This document shows, in pieces, positions 38,180 to 46,960 of a DNA stretch of 64,000 nt (its first letter is position 1; every line of letters begins with the position of its first letter). The DNA lies in the NCBI GenBank assembly GCA_947488325.1, contig CANKYZ010000008.1:107390-171389 (forward strand). The letters are read 5' to 3'. Source of the DNA: an uncultured Erythrobacter sp. GTDB lineage: Bacteria > Pseudomonadota > Alphaproteobacteria > Sphingomonadales > Sphingomonadaceae. The position numbers were made by a program, and so were the translations under genes. The notes below the pieces were generated by a model, which had not been told where the DNA came from, searched no databases, and was given only the letters and a program-made list of their open reading frames with translations.

Positions 38180-39230
38180 CTTTCTCATAACTGGCGGTGC
38201 TGGCTTTATCGGTGGCAATTTTGTGCATTATTGGAATCGGCAGTATCCAGAAGACAATATGATTGTCCTTGATGCGCTCACTTATGCTGGAAATCGTTCA
38301 ACCCTTGAAGGCGCTCCGCGCGCTGAGCTGATCGAAGGGGATATTCGCGATCAAGAACTCGTCGAACGGCTTCTTCGCGACCGAGATATAGAGACGATTG
38401 TCCATTTTGCCGCTGAAAGCCATGTGGACCGTTCCATTAGCGGGCCGGATGCGTTCATCGATACCAACATCCTAGGCACCAATAGTTTGCTTAAAGCAGC
38501 GCGCGCCGTTTGGCTTGAAGGTGATGGGAAGGACCATCGATTCCATCACATTTCGACCGATGAGGTCTACGGTTCGCTGGGGGCTGGTGATCAAGCATTC
38601 AGCGAAGCAACGCCTTACGCGCCCAATTCGCCCTACTCCGCGTCGAAAGCGGCATCTGACCACCTCGTGCGTGCATATCACCATACATATGGATTGAATG
38701 TGACGACGAGCAATTGTTCTAACAATTATGGCCCTTACCAATTTCCGGAAAAGCTAATCCCTCTCTTTCTACTGAGCGCACTTTCGGGGAGGAACTTGCC
38801 GATTTATGGAGATGGCATGAATGTGCGCGATTGGCTGCATGTCGAAGACCATTGCAGCGGGATTGAGGTATGCCTTAGAAAAGGCAAGCCCGGCGAAACC
38901 TATAACATCGGAGGCGGTGCGGAACTTCCGAATATGGCTGTGATCGACGCAATTTGTCGCGAAGTGGACTTTGCGTTTGAGGCGATCGATGGACTTGTTG
39001 ATCGCTATCCAAACGCTCCGGCGGCCAAAGGTAAAAGAAGCGAGAGCTTGAAAGTGTTTGTGGCGGATCGCGCGGGTCATGACCGACGCTATGCGATCGA
39101 CGATACGAAAGCGCATACCGAACTTGGCTACGCCGCCCAACGCACTTTCGATGAAGGTCTACGTGACACTATCATGTGGTACCTTAGCCGCGAAGATTGG
39201 TGGAAACCGCTTTTGCCAGACGCGAAATAG
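38172..39230 (+). CDS. rfbB: dTDP-glucose 4,6-dehydratase
   Basis: A 352-residue short-chain dehydrogenase-fold enzyme, second step of dTDP-rhamnose synthesis. FLITGGAGFIGGNFV is the NAD motif; HISTDEVYGSLG has the catalytic Asp/Glu and YSASKAASDHLVRAY the YxxxK pair. The start is a TTG at 38172 that overlaps the rfbD end by eight bases: the homology begins exactly there (MANFLITGG) and no ATG is near. A frame reading from 38115 exists only inside rfbD. Confidence 0.95.
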   Translation: MANFLITGGAGFIGGNFVHYWNRQYPEDNMIVLDALTYAGNRSTLEGAPRAELIEGDIRDQELVERLLRDRDIETIVHFAAESHVDRSISGPDAFIDTNILGTNSLLKAARAVWLEGDGKDHRFHHISTDEVYGSLGAGDQAFSEATPYAPNSPYSASKAASDHLVRAYHHTYGLNVTTSNCSNNYGPYQFPEKLIPLFLLSALSGRNLPIYGDGMNVRDWLHVEDHCSGIEVCLRKGKPGETYNIGGGAELPNMAVIDAICREVDFAFEAIDGLVDRYPNAPAAKGKRSESLKVFVADRAGHDRRYAIDDTKAHTELGYAAQRTFDEGLRDTIMWYLSREDWWKPLLPDAK

Positions 39231-39262
39231 CGCAACTATTTTTTGGGTAAGGACCCGAAATT

Positions 39263-40189
39263 ATGCTGAAGACAATATTAGATTTTGTGGCTGCGATGAT
39301 CGTGAGGCTGGGCGCCCCGATCTTCCGCACAGTCGGCCATTGGCCGGGCAATTATCCGCGGTACTTGGCTCAAGCAGACCGCGCGGGCGTGCACTGGCGT
39401 TCGACTCATTATTATCAGCCCACTTACCGGGACGTTGATCTACCTAGAGATGTGACGATTGAAAGAGATTTGCCTTGCGTGGATTTGCAGCCAGAGCGTC
39501 AGATCGAAATGCTGCGCGCCTTTGCGAAGCAGGAAAAGGTCGGCGATGGGCCGGTAACGTCCCAATCCAATACCAACAATCAGTATGGTCCCGGCGACGC
39601 AGACGCCCTTTATGCAATGGTCCGTCATTTGAAGCCGGGCCAGATCATTGAGATCGGATCAGGCAACTCGACTAAGATCGCCACAAATGCGCTGGCTGCC
39701 AACAAAATTGAACATGACGAATATCGATGCAAGCATATCTGCGTAGAGCCCTATGAAATGCCTTGGCTCGAAACCTTGGGCCCCGAAATCATTCGGGAGA
39801 AGGTAGAAAACCTACCGCTCGATGTTTTCGATAGGTTAGAGAAAAACGATGTACTTTTTATCGATAGCTCTCACGTCATCAGGCCTTTCGGCGATGTTCT
39901 GTACGAATTCCAGCAGATCATTCCACGTCTGAATTCAGGTGTTGTCATCCACGTTCACGACATTTTCACGCCGCGAGATTACCCGGAAAAATGGCTTCGC
40001 AACGAGAGGCGCCTATGGAATGAGCAGTACCTTCTCGAAGTTCTGCTTCAGAATTCCTCACGCTATCGAACGCTCCTTGCGTTGAATTGGCTCAGGCACA
40101 ACCATTTGTCAGAATTCCACGAGGCATTCCCCAACAGCCAAGAATTTCCGGACAAAGAACCGGGCGCGTTCTGGTTCGAAGTGCTTTAG
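39263..40189 (+). CDS. Class I SAM-dependent methyltransferase (Methyltransf_24-like)
   Basis: A 308-residue protein with a Rossmann methyltransferase core. Motif I is IIEIGSGNSTKIA, the second acidic strand is CVEPYEMPWL, and VLFIDSSHV followed by VVIHVHDIFTPRDY is the typical distal part with metal-type acids. A hydrophobic N-terminal segment (ILDFVAAMIVRLGAP) may touch the membrane. It follows rfbB by 32 bases and may O-methylate a sugar of the repeat unit; the target is unknown. Confidence 0.78.
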   Translation: MLKTILDFVAAMIVRLGAPIFRTVGHWPGNYPRYLAQADRAGVHWRSTHYYQPTYRDVDLPRDVTIERDLPCVDLQPERQIEMLRAFAKQEKVGDGPVTSQSNTNNQYGPGDADALYAMVRHLKPGQIIEIGSGNSTKIATNALAANKIEHDEYRCKHICVEPYEMPWLETLGPEIIREKVENLPLDVFDRLEKNDVLFIDSSHVIRPFGDVLYEFQQIIPRLNSGVVIHVHDIFTPRDYPEKWLRNERRLWNEQYLLEVLLQNSSRYRTLLALNWLRHNHLSEFHEAFPNSQEFPDKEPGAFWFEVL

Positions 40190-40289
40190 CTTTTACCGGC
40201 CGCAGAGACCGATCGGCATGCGCGCTGCGCAGTTGCTTGTGATCTTCGGTGAAGATAGTGCGCCTTGATCCACGAAGGGGGCCAAAACG

Positions 40290-41243
40290 ATGGCATTGCC
40301 ACAAATCAGTTTTGATATCTCAATTGCGGCACACTACAATCCAGACCGGATCAAGTTTCTGGTCAAAGTGCTGGAAGCGATTGCGGGTTGGAGAAGGTCA
40401 CATGTCAGCGTGACCCTGGTCACCAACGATTTGAGCATTCAAGCCGAGCCAACCCTACAAGACGCAGCTAACCTGCTAAAGGATCGCGGCTTTGATCTGC
40501 GGTATGATCACGCCACCGGAATGGCCCATCCTTGGCACCTTACCTGGTGGCACAAGACTCATTTGCGCGAGTGGTTCGGTCGCGACGGAAGCGATGAGGA
40601 TCTTTTCATGTATATCGAAGACGATATCGTCGTCGATGCTGCAAATATCGACTATTTCGTGTCAGCGTTGCGTGCAACAAAGGGGCTTGGATGCATCCCG
40701 GGCTTCCTGCGTTACGAGGTTGGTCGCCGAGACACAGTGATCGCAACCGACTATTCTGGATACCAATCAGTCGAGAAACGCCAGAAAATCGACATTGAGG
40801 GTCAGGCTTATATTGCGCCGATATACCCGTACTGGGCAGGCTTCATTATGGACCGTGAGTTATGCGCTGAATACCTAGCCTCGCCGTGGTCTGACCTAAA
40901 AGCGGCAGACGAGATGCCTCAATCGAAATATAACACGTGCAGGGTCCAATCGGCTTGGGCATTGACCTATCAAAACGTGCCGCAAGACCTGCACTCCCGT
41001 TACATCGTGCCTGTTGATGATGACCTGCGCCCACTCGATGAGTGCCAAGTTTGGCATGCAGCAAACAATTATTCAGCATCAAGCGAACATCAATTCGGCA
41101 CCATACCCATGGACAAGATTTTCCAACCTGCCGGGCTGCGCGTTTTTATGAAGCAGGCGGCATGGAAAGTTATGTCTTGGCGGCAACGAGCGTTAGGCAA
41201 AATGCGCCGCCTGATGCGCCCCGAGGCTGGCAAAAAAGTGTGA
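40290..41243 (+). CDS. Probable glycosyltransferase, GT-A fold, family not recognised
   Basis: A 317-residue cytoplasmic protein that I do not place in a named family. DISIAAHYNPDRIKFLVKVLEA resembles a GT-A opening, LFMYIEDDIVVDAANIDYF has an EDD acid cluster at about residue 110 like a DxD metal site, and PYWAGFIMDRELCAEYL resembles the acceptor region of family 2/64-type enzymes. Aromatic-rich throughout. Position between two methyltransferase-like genes in the polysaccharide locus supports a sugar-transfer role. Confidence 0.6.
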   Translation: MALPQISFDISIAAHYNPDRIKFLVKVLEAIAGWRRSHVSVTLVTNDLSIQAEPTLQDAANLLKDRGFDLRYDHATGMAHPWHLTWWHKTHLREWFGRDGSDEDLFMYIEDDIVVDAANIDYFVSALRATKGLGCIPGFLRYEVGRRDTVIATDYSGYQSVEKRQKIDIEGQAYIAPIYPYWAGFIMDRELCAEYLASPWSDLKAADEMPQSKYNTCRVQSAWALTYQNVPQDLHSRYIVPVDDDLRPLDECQVWHAANNYSASSEHQFGTIPMDKIFQPAGLRVFMKQAAWKVMSWRQRALGKMRRLMRPEAGKKV

Positions 41244-41379
41244 GATATAGCCAGCATCAAATATCCACAGCCCAAAGTCAGGGCTCTTTTAGGAACCGTT
41301 AGCAAGCTCCAAAAGAACACCAAACGTTGAATGAACGCCTGCAAGAACACTTGGTATTGCAAACAGAGAAACGACGAAA

Positions 41380-42048
41380 ATGATTAACAAGATTCGAAGA
41401 GTCAAACGGTTGTTAAGTTTCTTTTATGTCCAGCGCTGGACGGGGTTCGAGGTCTCTGAAAAACCGTGGATGGATTCCGATACCCTAGAATGGTTCGAAA
41501 AGCATTTGAGCTTGGCACAGATGTACATGGAGTTCGGGTCCGGCGGGTCTACCGTATTGGCCAGTCGATCAAAGATCCCAACGATATCTGTCGAAGGGGA
41601 CCGGTATTTCGCTCGTGCAGTAAGAAAGCAATTGACACCCGAGCATCGAACAACGCTGCTTGATGCAAATATCGGATTGACCGGAGAATGGGGTGTGCCG
41701 GTGCCCGGCACCGCGAATGACAAACGAGTGTCACGCTGGAAGACTTATATCGATGCCCCCTTTCAATTTTTAGAGAAAGAAGGATTTCAATTCCCCCAGT
41801 TAATACTGGTCGATGGACGGTTTAGGCGTGCTTGCGCTTTGCAAACGGCCATAAAAGCGCGCCAGCACGAGGCGAGCACGGTTCTGCTATTTGATGATTA
41901 TTATCTTCCAAGCCGTGAACATTATCACGATATCGAGAGGCTTTTAGGCGAGCCGGAAAAATGCGGAAGATCAGCCATCTTCAGAATTCCACCGGGGAAC
42001 CCTGTACAACAATCTGATGTCGATCAGGCGATCAGCGACTACCGCTGA
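41380..42048 (+). CDS. Methyltransferase-like protein of the polysaccharide locus
   Basis: A 222-residue protein with a Rossmann-like core. MYMEFGSGGSTVLAS matches SAM motif I, TISVEGDRYFARAVR the second strand acid, and PQLILVDGRFRRACALQTA a downstream strand with an Asp. FDDYY follows further on. It may methylate or otherwise modify a sugar. Similar small proteins are found in polysaccharide loci but I know of no tested one. The region ahead of it (41244-41379) shows no gene. Confidence 0.6.
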   Translation: MINKIRRVKRLLSFFYVQRWTGFEVSEKPWMDSDTLEWFEKHLSLAQMYMEFGSGGSTVLASRSKIPTISVEGDRYFARAVRKQLTPEHRTTLLDANIGLTGEWGVPVPGTANDKRVSRWKTYIDAPFQFLEKEGFQFPQLILVDGRFRRACALQTAIKARQHEASTVLLFDDYYLPSREHYHDIERLLGEPEKCGRSAIFRIPPGNPVQQSDVDQAISDYR

Positions 42049-42100
42049 CCCGTGGATATGGACCGTGCGCAGCGCCACGTTTCTGCCAAATTCCTCTAAG

Positions 42101-43561
42101 CTAGGACTGAGCACTCAAAAATTTTAAACGAAGCTTAGAGATAAAGCGCTTGAGTTCTGAGGCGATTGGATGCCCGAGAATAAACAGGCCCAGTGTCCAA
42201 AATGCAATTCCAGTCGCTATGGCCACGGCTGCAACAGCACCGATATTATATACACGGAATTCGGTGAACTTTAGCAGCGTCCAAACCGGAGCAACACAAA
42301 CTATAGATAGAGCAGCACTTTGCCAAAGCGCCTTTAAGAGCTTGCGATATCCTATCTCGAATTCTCGTTTCAGAATATGCGCAGTCACAACATTGACAAC
42401 CAGCATCGTGACGACTGCTGCCCACGAAACGGCGATCAGGCTTAACTGCACCGCCGCGAGCACAAAAATCAATCTCGGGATTTGGATCAAAAGATTACGC
42501 TTCAGCAGGATATTCACTGCGCCTACTGATGCCAAAAGTGGGTCAGCCATTGCTGTGGCGGCAAATACAATCGCGGCGAATGCGAGGATCTGAACATAAT
42601 TCACGATACCAACCCATTCCGGTCCATACGCCGTCAGAATAATGGGCTCAGCAGCCACGATCAGCAATGCCAGGCAAGGCCAAGTAAAGCCGGTCAGTAA
42701 AGAGATTGCCGAAAGATAATTGCTACCCTTAGTGCCCCGATCAGCTTTATCAGACTTGGAAAATACAGCCAACGCGACTGGGAATATCGCTCCCTCGATC
42801 CCGGATCGAGCGACCTGGACGAGGCGATTGGCGCGGTTGTAGAAACCAGCAGCGGCGAGGCCTAGAAAACTAGCCACGATCACATCTATGGCATGTTGCG
42901 GAAGGGTGCTTACAAGCTGGGCGCCACTGAACTTGAAACAAAAATCCCAAACCGGGCCAGTTCCAGACCGACTGGGCTTGGGGAATGCATATCTTGATTT
43001 TACAAAAAACACGCAGGAAATCTCGCAAGCGATCTCCACAACAATACCGATGGCCAATGCCTCTTCGCGCCAACCGGCAAATAGAAGGCCGATGGTAGTC
43101 AGCACCTTCGCCGCCGCGCCGACAAGTTTGACGGTTGCTATTCGGTCAAAGCGCATTTCTCGGTGCAAGACTGCTAACGACGGTTGCGCGATTGCCTTCA
43201 ATACGTAAGCGCCGCTCATGATCAGCAGCAAATTGCTCACATCGCTAGTGGCAAAGCCGATCGCCAAAATCTGTCCCACAAGCAGGCTCACAGCAAGGAT
43301 CGCGCCGGTAGCAACTAGGCCCACAAATTGGACACGTCGCATCAAATTGTAGTCGAAGTCCGATGCTTGAATCACGTAGGAAACAATCTGGAGCAAGCGT
43401 AGGGACTCAAGGATCGCAAAGATCGCATAGGCGACAACGAAAGAGCCTATCTCGGTCGGCGTGAGCCAGCGCGTCACAACAACAAGCAGCGCCAGCGATA
43501 CGACCAGCGAACAGATATTCGACATCGCCGAGAACAAAACGGATTTCCGGGCACTAGCCAT
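42101..43561 (-). CDS. Polysaccharide flippase (Wzx, MOP superfamily)
   Basis: A 486-residue polytopic protein with about 12-14 membrane helices, of the oligosaccharide flippase family that moves lipid-linked repeat units across the inner membrane. SARKSVLFSAMSNICSLVVSL and RWLTPTEIGSFVVAYAIF form the typical opening; FYNRANRLVQVARSGIEGAIFPVALAVFSK is the conserved middle. The Met at 43561 starts the conserved part; the reading frame extends to 43615 without similarity. On the minus strand, opposite to the glycosyltransferase genes. Confidence 0.88.
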   Translation of the reverse strand: MASARKSVLFSAMSNICSLVVSLALLVVVTRWLTPTEIGSFVVAYAIFAILESLRLLQIVSYVIQASDFDYNLMRRVQFVGLVATGAILAVSLLVGQILAIGFATSDVSNLLLIMSGAYVLKAIAQPSLAVLHREMRFDRIATVKLVGAAAKVLTTIGLLFAGWREEALAIGIVVEIACEISCVFFVKSRYAFPKPSRSGTGPVWDFCFKFSGAQLVSTLPQHAIDVIVASFLGLAAAGFYNRANRLVQVARSGIEGAIFPVALAVFSKSDKADRGTKGSNYLSAISLLTGFTWPCLALLIVAAEPIILTAYGPEWVGIVNYVQILAFAAIVFAATAMADPLLASVGAVNILLKRNLLIQIPRLIFVLAAVQLSLIAVSWAAVVTMLVVNVVTAHILKREFEIGYRKLLKALWQSAALSIVCVAPVWTLLKFTEFRVYNIGAVAAVAIATGIAFWTLGLFILGHPIASELKRFISKLRLKFLSAQS

Positions 43562-43708
43562 ATGAGCGAAAGTCACAGCAAGTCTTTGTATGGTACATGT
43601 CGGCACCATAACCACTGGTCGGACGAAGCAAAGTCGCTGCGTTGTGTGCCGGTTTCCCCACTTTAGAAAGACCGGATTTGTCGAAGAACGCGGTCAAATC
43701 CCATGTCA

Positions 43709-44740
43709 TCAGGTGAATGGTCTCCTTGCTACGAAGGTCAAAAACTCAGTATTATCTTCAGTTTCCGGAGGAGCCGCTATCATCGCTGATTTCAATTGAG
43801 ACGTGTCTTCAGCCGGACATTTATCAAGCGATAAGTCCCAGATGCCTCTTCGCGCTGTTCTGCTGATATATTGTTTTACTTCCAAAAAACCGGCTTCAAA
43901 AAGTGCGTTCACTAACCCCCTCCGGCTTGGCAAGGCAAAATGCCGGGGCGCTTCCAACCCTCGCCAGTAGCGGCCGAATATCTCTAGACCTGTCGCATCT
44001 GCATTGGGAACTTCGATAAACAACGTCTTTCCCGGCCTAAGCCAATCGTACAATCTTTGCAGCACTATCAGCGGATCAGGAACATGTTCAATCACATGGG
44101 AAATGCTAATATGATCGAAGCTCTGTGCCCAATCCCGATCGTCAATTGTTCGAATGTCGGCAACGCTAATATTCCGGCTCGCAAGGTCTTGAATCAGATG
44201 AGGATCGTATTCGACACCCGTCAAGTCGTATCCATGCGGGTGCAGGCGGCGGAGGTAATCACCATTCCCGCAACCATAGTCTAAAACCTGCGCAGGAGCC
44301 TTCGGCGCGAACCTGAAATGGTGATCGAGCCCCAAATGATCTCGCCCGAAAACGCTCAGCACAGACGAAGCCGCCTTCGAGAAAATCTCAGGTGACCCGC
44401 CAAATTTTGACTTCAAATATGCGTCACGCAACGTCGATTTGAGTTGGTTTGGCTTTGCCGCTTCGGAAGATGAACTGTGCGTGTAGTACTTCGTGTACGC
44501 GTCCAGTAGCCGTTGGCCTGACGGCCGGCTTTCGAGCCAGAGCGAGCTGCAATCATTGCACCGCCTGAAACAAAATTTGCCGGGATCAGCGAGGAAGTAG
44601 ATATCCTCGACATCGTTCACCTCGATTTTGGATCTATCGGAACTGCAAAACAAACAGGCCCGCACCACTTCAAGGCAATCGTCCTTCAGTTCGGAAGACA
44701 GCGAGCCAGCTAATTGGCCGACATGTTTGTGGTCTCTCAT
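43709..44740 (-). CDS. Class I SAM-dependent methyltransferase with N-terminal zinc ribbon
   Basis: A 343-residue protein. ACLFCSS and CFRRCNDCSSLWLESRPS give two Cys pairs, the zinc-binding head seen in sugar C-methyltransferase-like and related proteins; the SAM domain follows with VLDYGCGNGDYLRRL (motif I), GVEYDPHLIQDL and HISISHVIEHVPDPL. Likely acts on a nucleotide sugar or on the repeat unit. It is 147 bases upstream of the flippase gene, same strand, and may share a transcript with it. Confidence 0.85.
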   Translation of the reverse strand: MRDHKHVGQLAGSLSSELKDDCLEVVRACLFCSSDRSKIEVNDVEDIYFLADPGKFCFRRCNDCSSLWLESRPSGQRLLDAYTKYYTHSSSSEAAKPNQLKSTLRDAYLKSKFGGSPEIFSKAASSVLSVFGRDHLGLDHHFRFAPKAPAQVLDYGCGNGDYLRRLHPHGYDLTGVEYDPHLIQDLASRNISVADIRTIDDRDWAQSFDHISISHVIEHVPDPLIVLQRLYDWLRPGKTLFIEVPNADATGLEIFGRYWRGLEAPRHFALPSRRGLVNALFEAGFLEVKQYISRTARRGIWDLSLDKCPAEDTSQLKSAMIAAPPETEDNTEFLTFVARRPFT

Positions 44741-44985
44741 GAAGGTACAATCAAATTTGAGATACTGAAGAGCATTGAAAACCGACTATCGGACCCGCAA
44801 TCTACATCGCGATACAATTCGGACGGGAGTGAGTGTTGGCCATCTATCACTGTTTGCAGACGCTGCGCAAATCTCATACACAACAGGTGCCTAACCGCAG
44901 ACTGAGCTCGGAGAAGCGTCACCTTGCAAATATGGAAGCCCCACTATATCCGTGAACTCCAAATAAGAACTGTGGATTTGAAGAA

Positions 44986-46329
44986 ATGGGGCTTTCGCCA
45001 TCGAAAGACTGGGAGGGGCGCGGGGCCGTAGAATTTCCGCGTCTTCCGCAGCCGAAAATGTCGGCACTGCAGGCGTTAACCCCACTCGCGCCACTATTGA
45101 TACTTATTTATGTGAGCCTCTTGCTGCCACGCGAAACAGCCGTGGTCTTCTCAGGAGTTACGATTCCACCTTATCGCGTGGTAATCGCAATCTTTGTAGT
45201 TCCTTCCCTGCTCAAATTTTTTAGTGGCACCACACGCTTTACGTTCGCCGATGGATTGATTTTCTTCGCAAGCGTTTGGACTATCGTCTCGTTTGTGTCC
45301 CTTTATGATCCGACTGAAGGTTTTGTCAGAGGTGCGTCAATCGTAGTCGACACCCTAGGTGCCTACGTGATCACGAGGGCTACAATTCGAAATTACAATG
45401 ATGTTCGCCTCTTGTTGATTGCTATTGCACCAGGCTTTTTCTTCATCGGTCTAATTTTGGCTATCGAAAGTACCTCCCACAAGATCATATATCGTGAAAT
45501 TTTCGCCTCGATTTTCGGATCCTCTCAAAGATACGAAGACGGCGAAGCCATGGGGAATCTCAAGTTCATGAGCGAAACTCGGTTAGGTCTGCGAAGGTCT
45601 TTTTCCAGTTTCTCCCACCCGATCTTGGCGGGCGTCACAATGATCTCTCTTATTCCCCTCTATCTGATGTCTGGCCTTAGGTTGTGGCCGCTATGGGTTG
45701 GATTAGCAGCCGGATTCAGCGGAATATTTTCAGTTTCTTCCATCGCTTTTCTCATGCTGGGAACACTGATCGGGATGATCGCAGTCGATAGAATTAAGCC
45801 GTATATTCGTCTGATAAATTGGCCGCTAATATGCGCGATTGCGGCGATGGTTCTCCTCGGCTTGCATCTCGTGAGCGAAGGTGGAGTGGTCAAGGCTCTC
45901 ATTCGATATACCTTTGATCCGCATAACGGCTACGTTCGCATTATTCAGTGGGACGCAGTGATGGCAGCCCTCAAACAATCGCCTTGGATTGGGATTGGAT
46001 ATGCACGCCCTCCGTTGCCCGACTGGCTACCTTCGAGCATTGATTCCCACTTTCTGATCTTGTCGGTGCGTCACGGTTGGCTGACCTCGCTGTCCACATA
46101 CGCAGCCATCGTCGGAACGGTCGCATACTTGGGATTGAATATTAGCAAATTCCCCCAAAGCGAACGCAATCTTATCGTCGGCATGACCTTTTGTTTGGCG
46201 CTTTGGTTGCTTGCCTCGTTTACTGTTATGTTTTTCGCAGAAACCAATATCTTCTTCATGGTCTTCGTAGGTGTGAGTGCCTGCATGGCGGCGATGCCCA
46301 GATACAGGCCTGTTGTAAGACGAGTCTGA
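44986..46329 (+). CDS. O-antigen/exopolysaccharide polymerase-like protein (Wzy)
   Basis: A 447-residue membrane protein with about ten helices and a large hydrophilic loop around residues 290-360, as in Wzy and O-antigen ligase-like proteins. SFSSFSHPILAGVTM and the distal WIGIGYARPPLPDWLPSSIDSHFLIL resemble the Wzy_C region with its catalytic-type Arg/His. It would polymerise repeat units on the periplasmic side. The Met at 44986 is the first; Met at 45058 is an alternative nearer the first helix. The gene is more AT-rich than the core genes, which fits transfer. Confidence 0.8.
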   Translation: MGLSPSKDWEGRGAVEFPRLPQPKMSALQALTPLAPLLILIYVSLLLPRETAVVFSGVTIPPYRVVIAIFVVPSLLKFFSGTTRFTFADGLIFFASVWTIVSFVSLYDPTEGFVRGASIVVDTLGAYVITRATIRNYNDVRLLLIAIAPGFFFIGLILAIESTSHKIIYREIFASIFGSSQRYEDGEAMGNLKFMSETRLGLRRSFSSFSHPILAGVTMISLIPLYLMSGLRLWPLWVGLAAGFSGIFSVSSIAFLMLGTLIGMIAVDRIKPYIRLINWPLICAIAAMVLLGLHLVSEGGVVKALIRYTFDPHNGYVRIIQWDAVMAALKQSPWIGIGYARPPLPDWLPSSIDSHFLILSVRHGWLTSLSTYAAIVGTVAYLGLNISKFPQSERNLIVGMTFCLALWLLASFTVMFFAETNIFFMVFVGVSACMAAMPRYRPVVRRV

Positions 46330-46684
46330 CATCTTTGTTACATCAAGGTGAAGTTGCCAATTGGTGCAGAAGAGGCATCGCACTAGCGGCGTAAGCTACT
46401 GCTTCTAATCGACTAATATTCGATGCCCTTTCATAAGGCCCACAAAACAGCCCACTCAACCCCTGCCCAACCCCACAGCTGTCTGATATCGAATAGTTTT
46501 TGGGCTACTTGTGAACTGTAGGAGATTTGAGTTTTCAATGACCGCTTTGCGCCCAATCCGAGACATAGCCATCCGAATTCTCAGCCCTGAAAGCGGACGC
46601 TCTCCGAGACCATTCCGGCCAGGGGGAACTAATGATGACTTACTCATAATTTTGTCCCAGCTTCTCCGAATTGAATGCCTTGGA
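46330..46684. other. Non-coding stretch after the polymerase gene
   Basis: About 355 bases with only short unconvincing reading frames on either strand (for example 46511-46756 plus and 46456-46713 minus). It leads into an integrase remnant, so it may be decayed mobile DNA. No tRNA or terminator was recognised. Confidence 0.5.
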
Positions 46685-46913
46685 ACCTTGACGCAAAGAT
46701 CGGCCCTAAGCACCCCTTCAATCAGAAGCAGAGATGGCGATCCGCTTCTTCCTTGATCGCGGAGAGCGAATCAGAAATCGGGCGCTGTTTGACTTGGCGA
46801 TCGACAGCAAGCTTCGTGACTGCGATCTTGTCAAACTCGAGATCGGCGACTTAGTATGCAGGCCTGACATCAGGAAACGGACTGCAATCGGGCACTGGCT
46901 CAATATGGGGTGA
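46685..46913 (+). pseudogene. Tyrosine integrase fragment, frameshifted and truncated
   Basis: The frame from the ATG at 46734 reads AIRFFLDRGERIRNRALFDL and AIDSKLRDCDLVKLEIGDLV, the hallmark N-terminal half of a small (about 200-residue) tyrosine recombinase family common in proteobacteria. The preceding part, DAKIGPKHPFNQKQRW (46685-46735), is in another frame, so one base was lost near 46736. The sequence leaves the family after IRKR (about 46880) and stops at 46911; the catalytic half (HxxR and Tyr) is missing. Clearly a dead gene and a sign of earlier integration at the end of the polysaccharide locus. Confidence 0.75.
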
Positions 46914-46960
46914 AGGCGGGCCTAAATCCGTAGATCGGCCATCTCATACACCAACGCCGA

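Noticed and set aside
46456..46756. Short frames on both strands before the integrase remnant
   Set aside because: They overlap each other, have no recognisable motif and no ribosome binding site.
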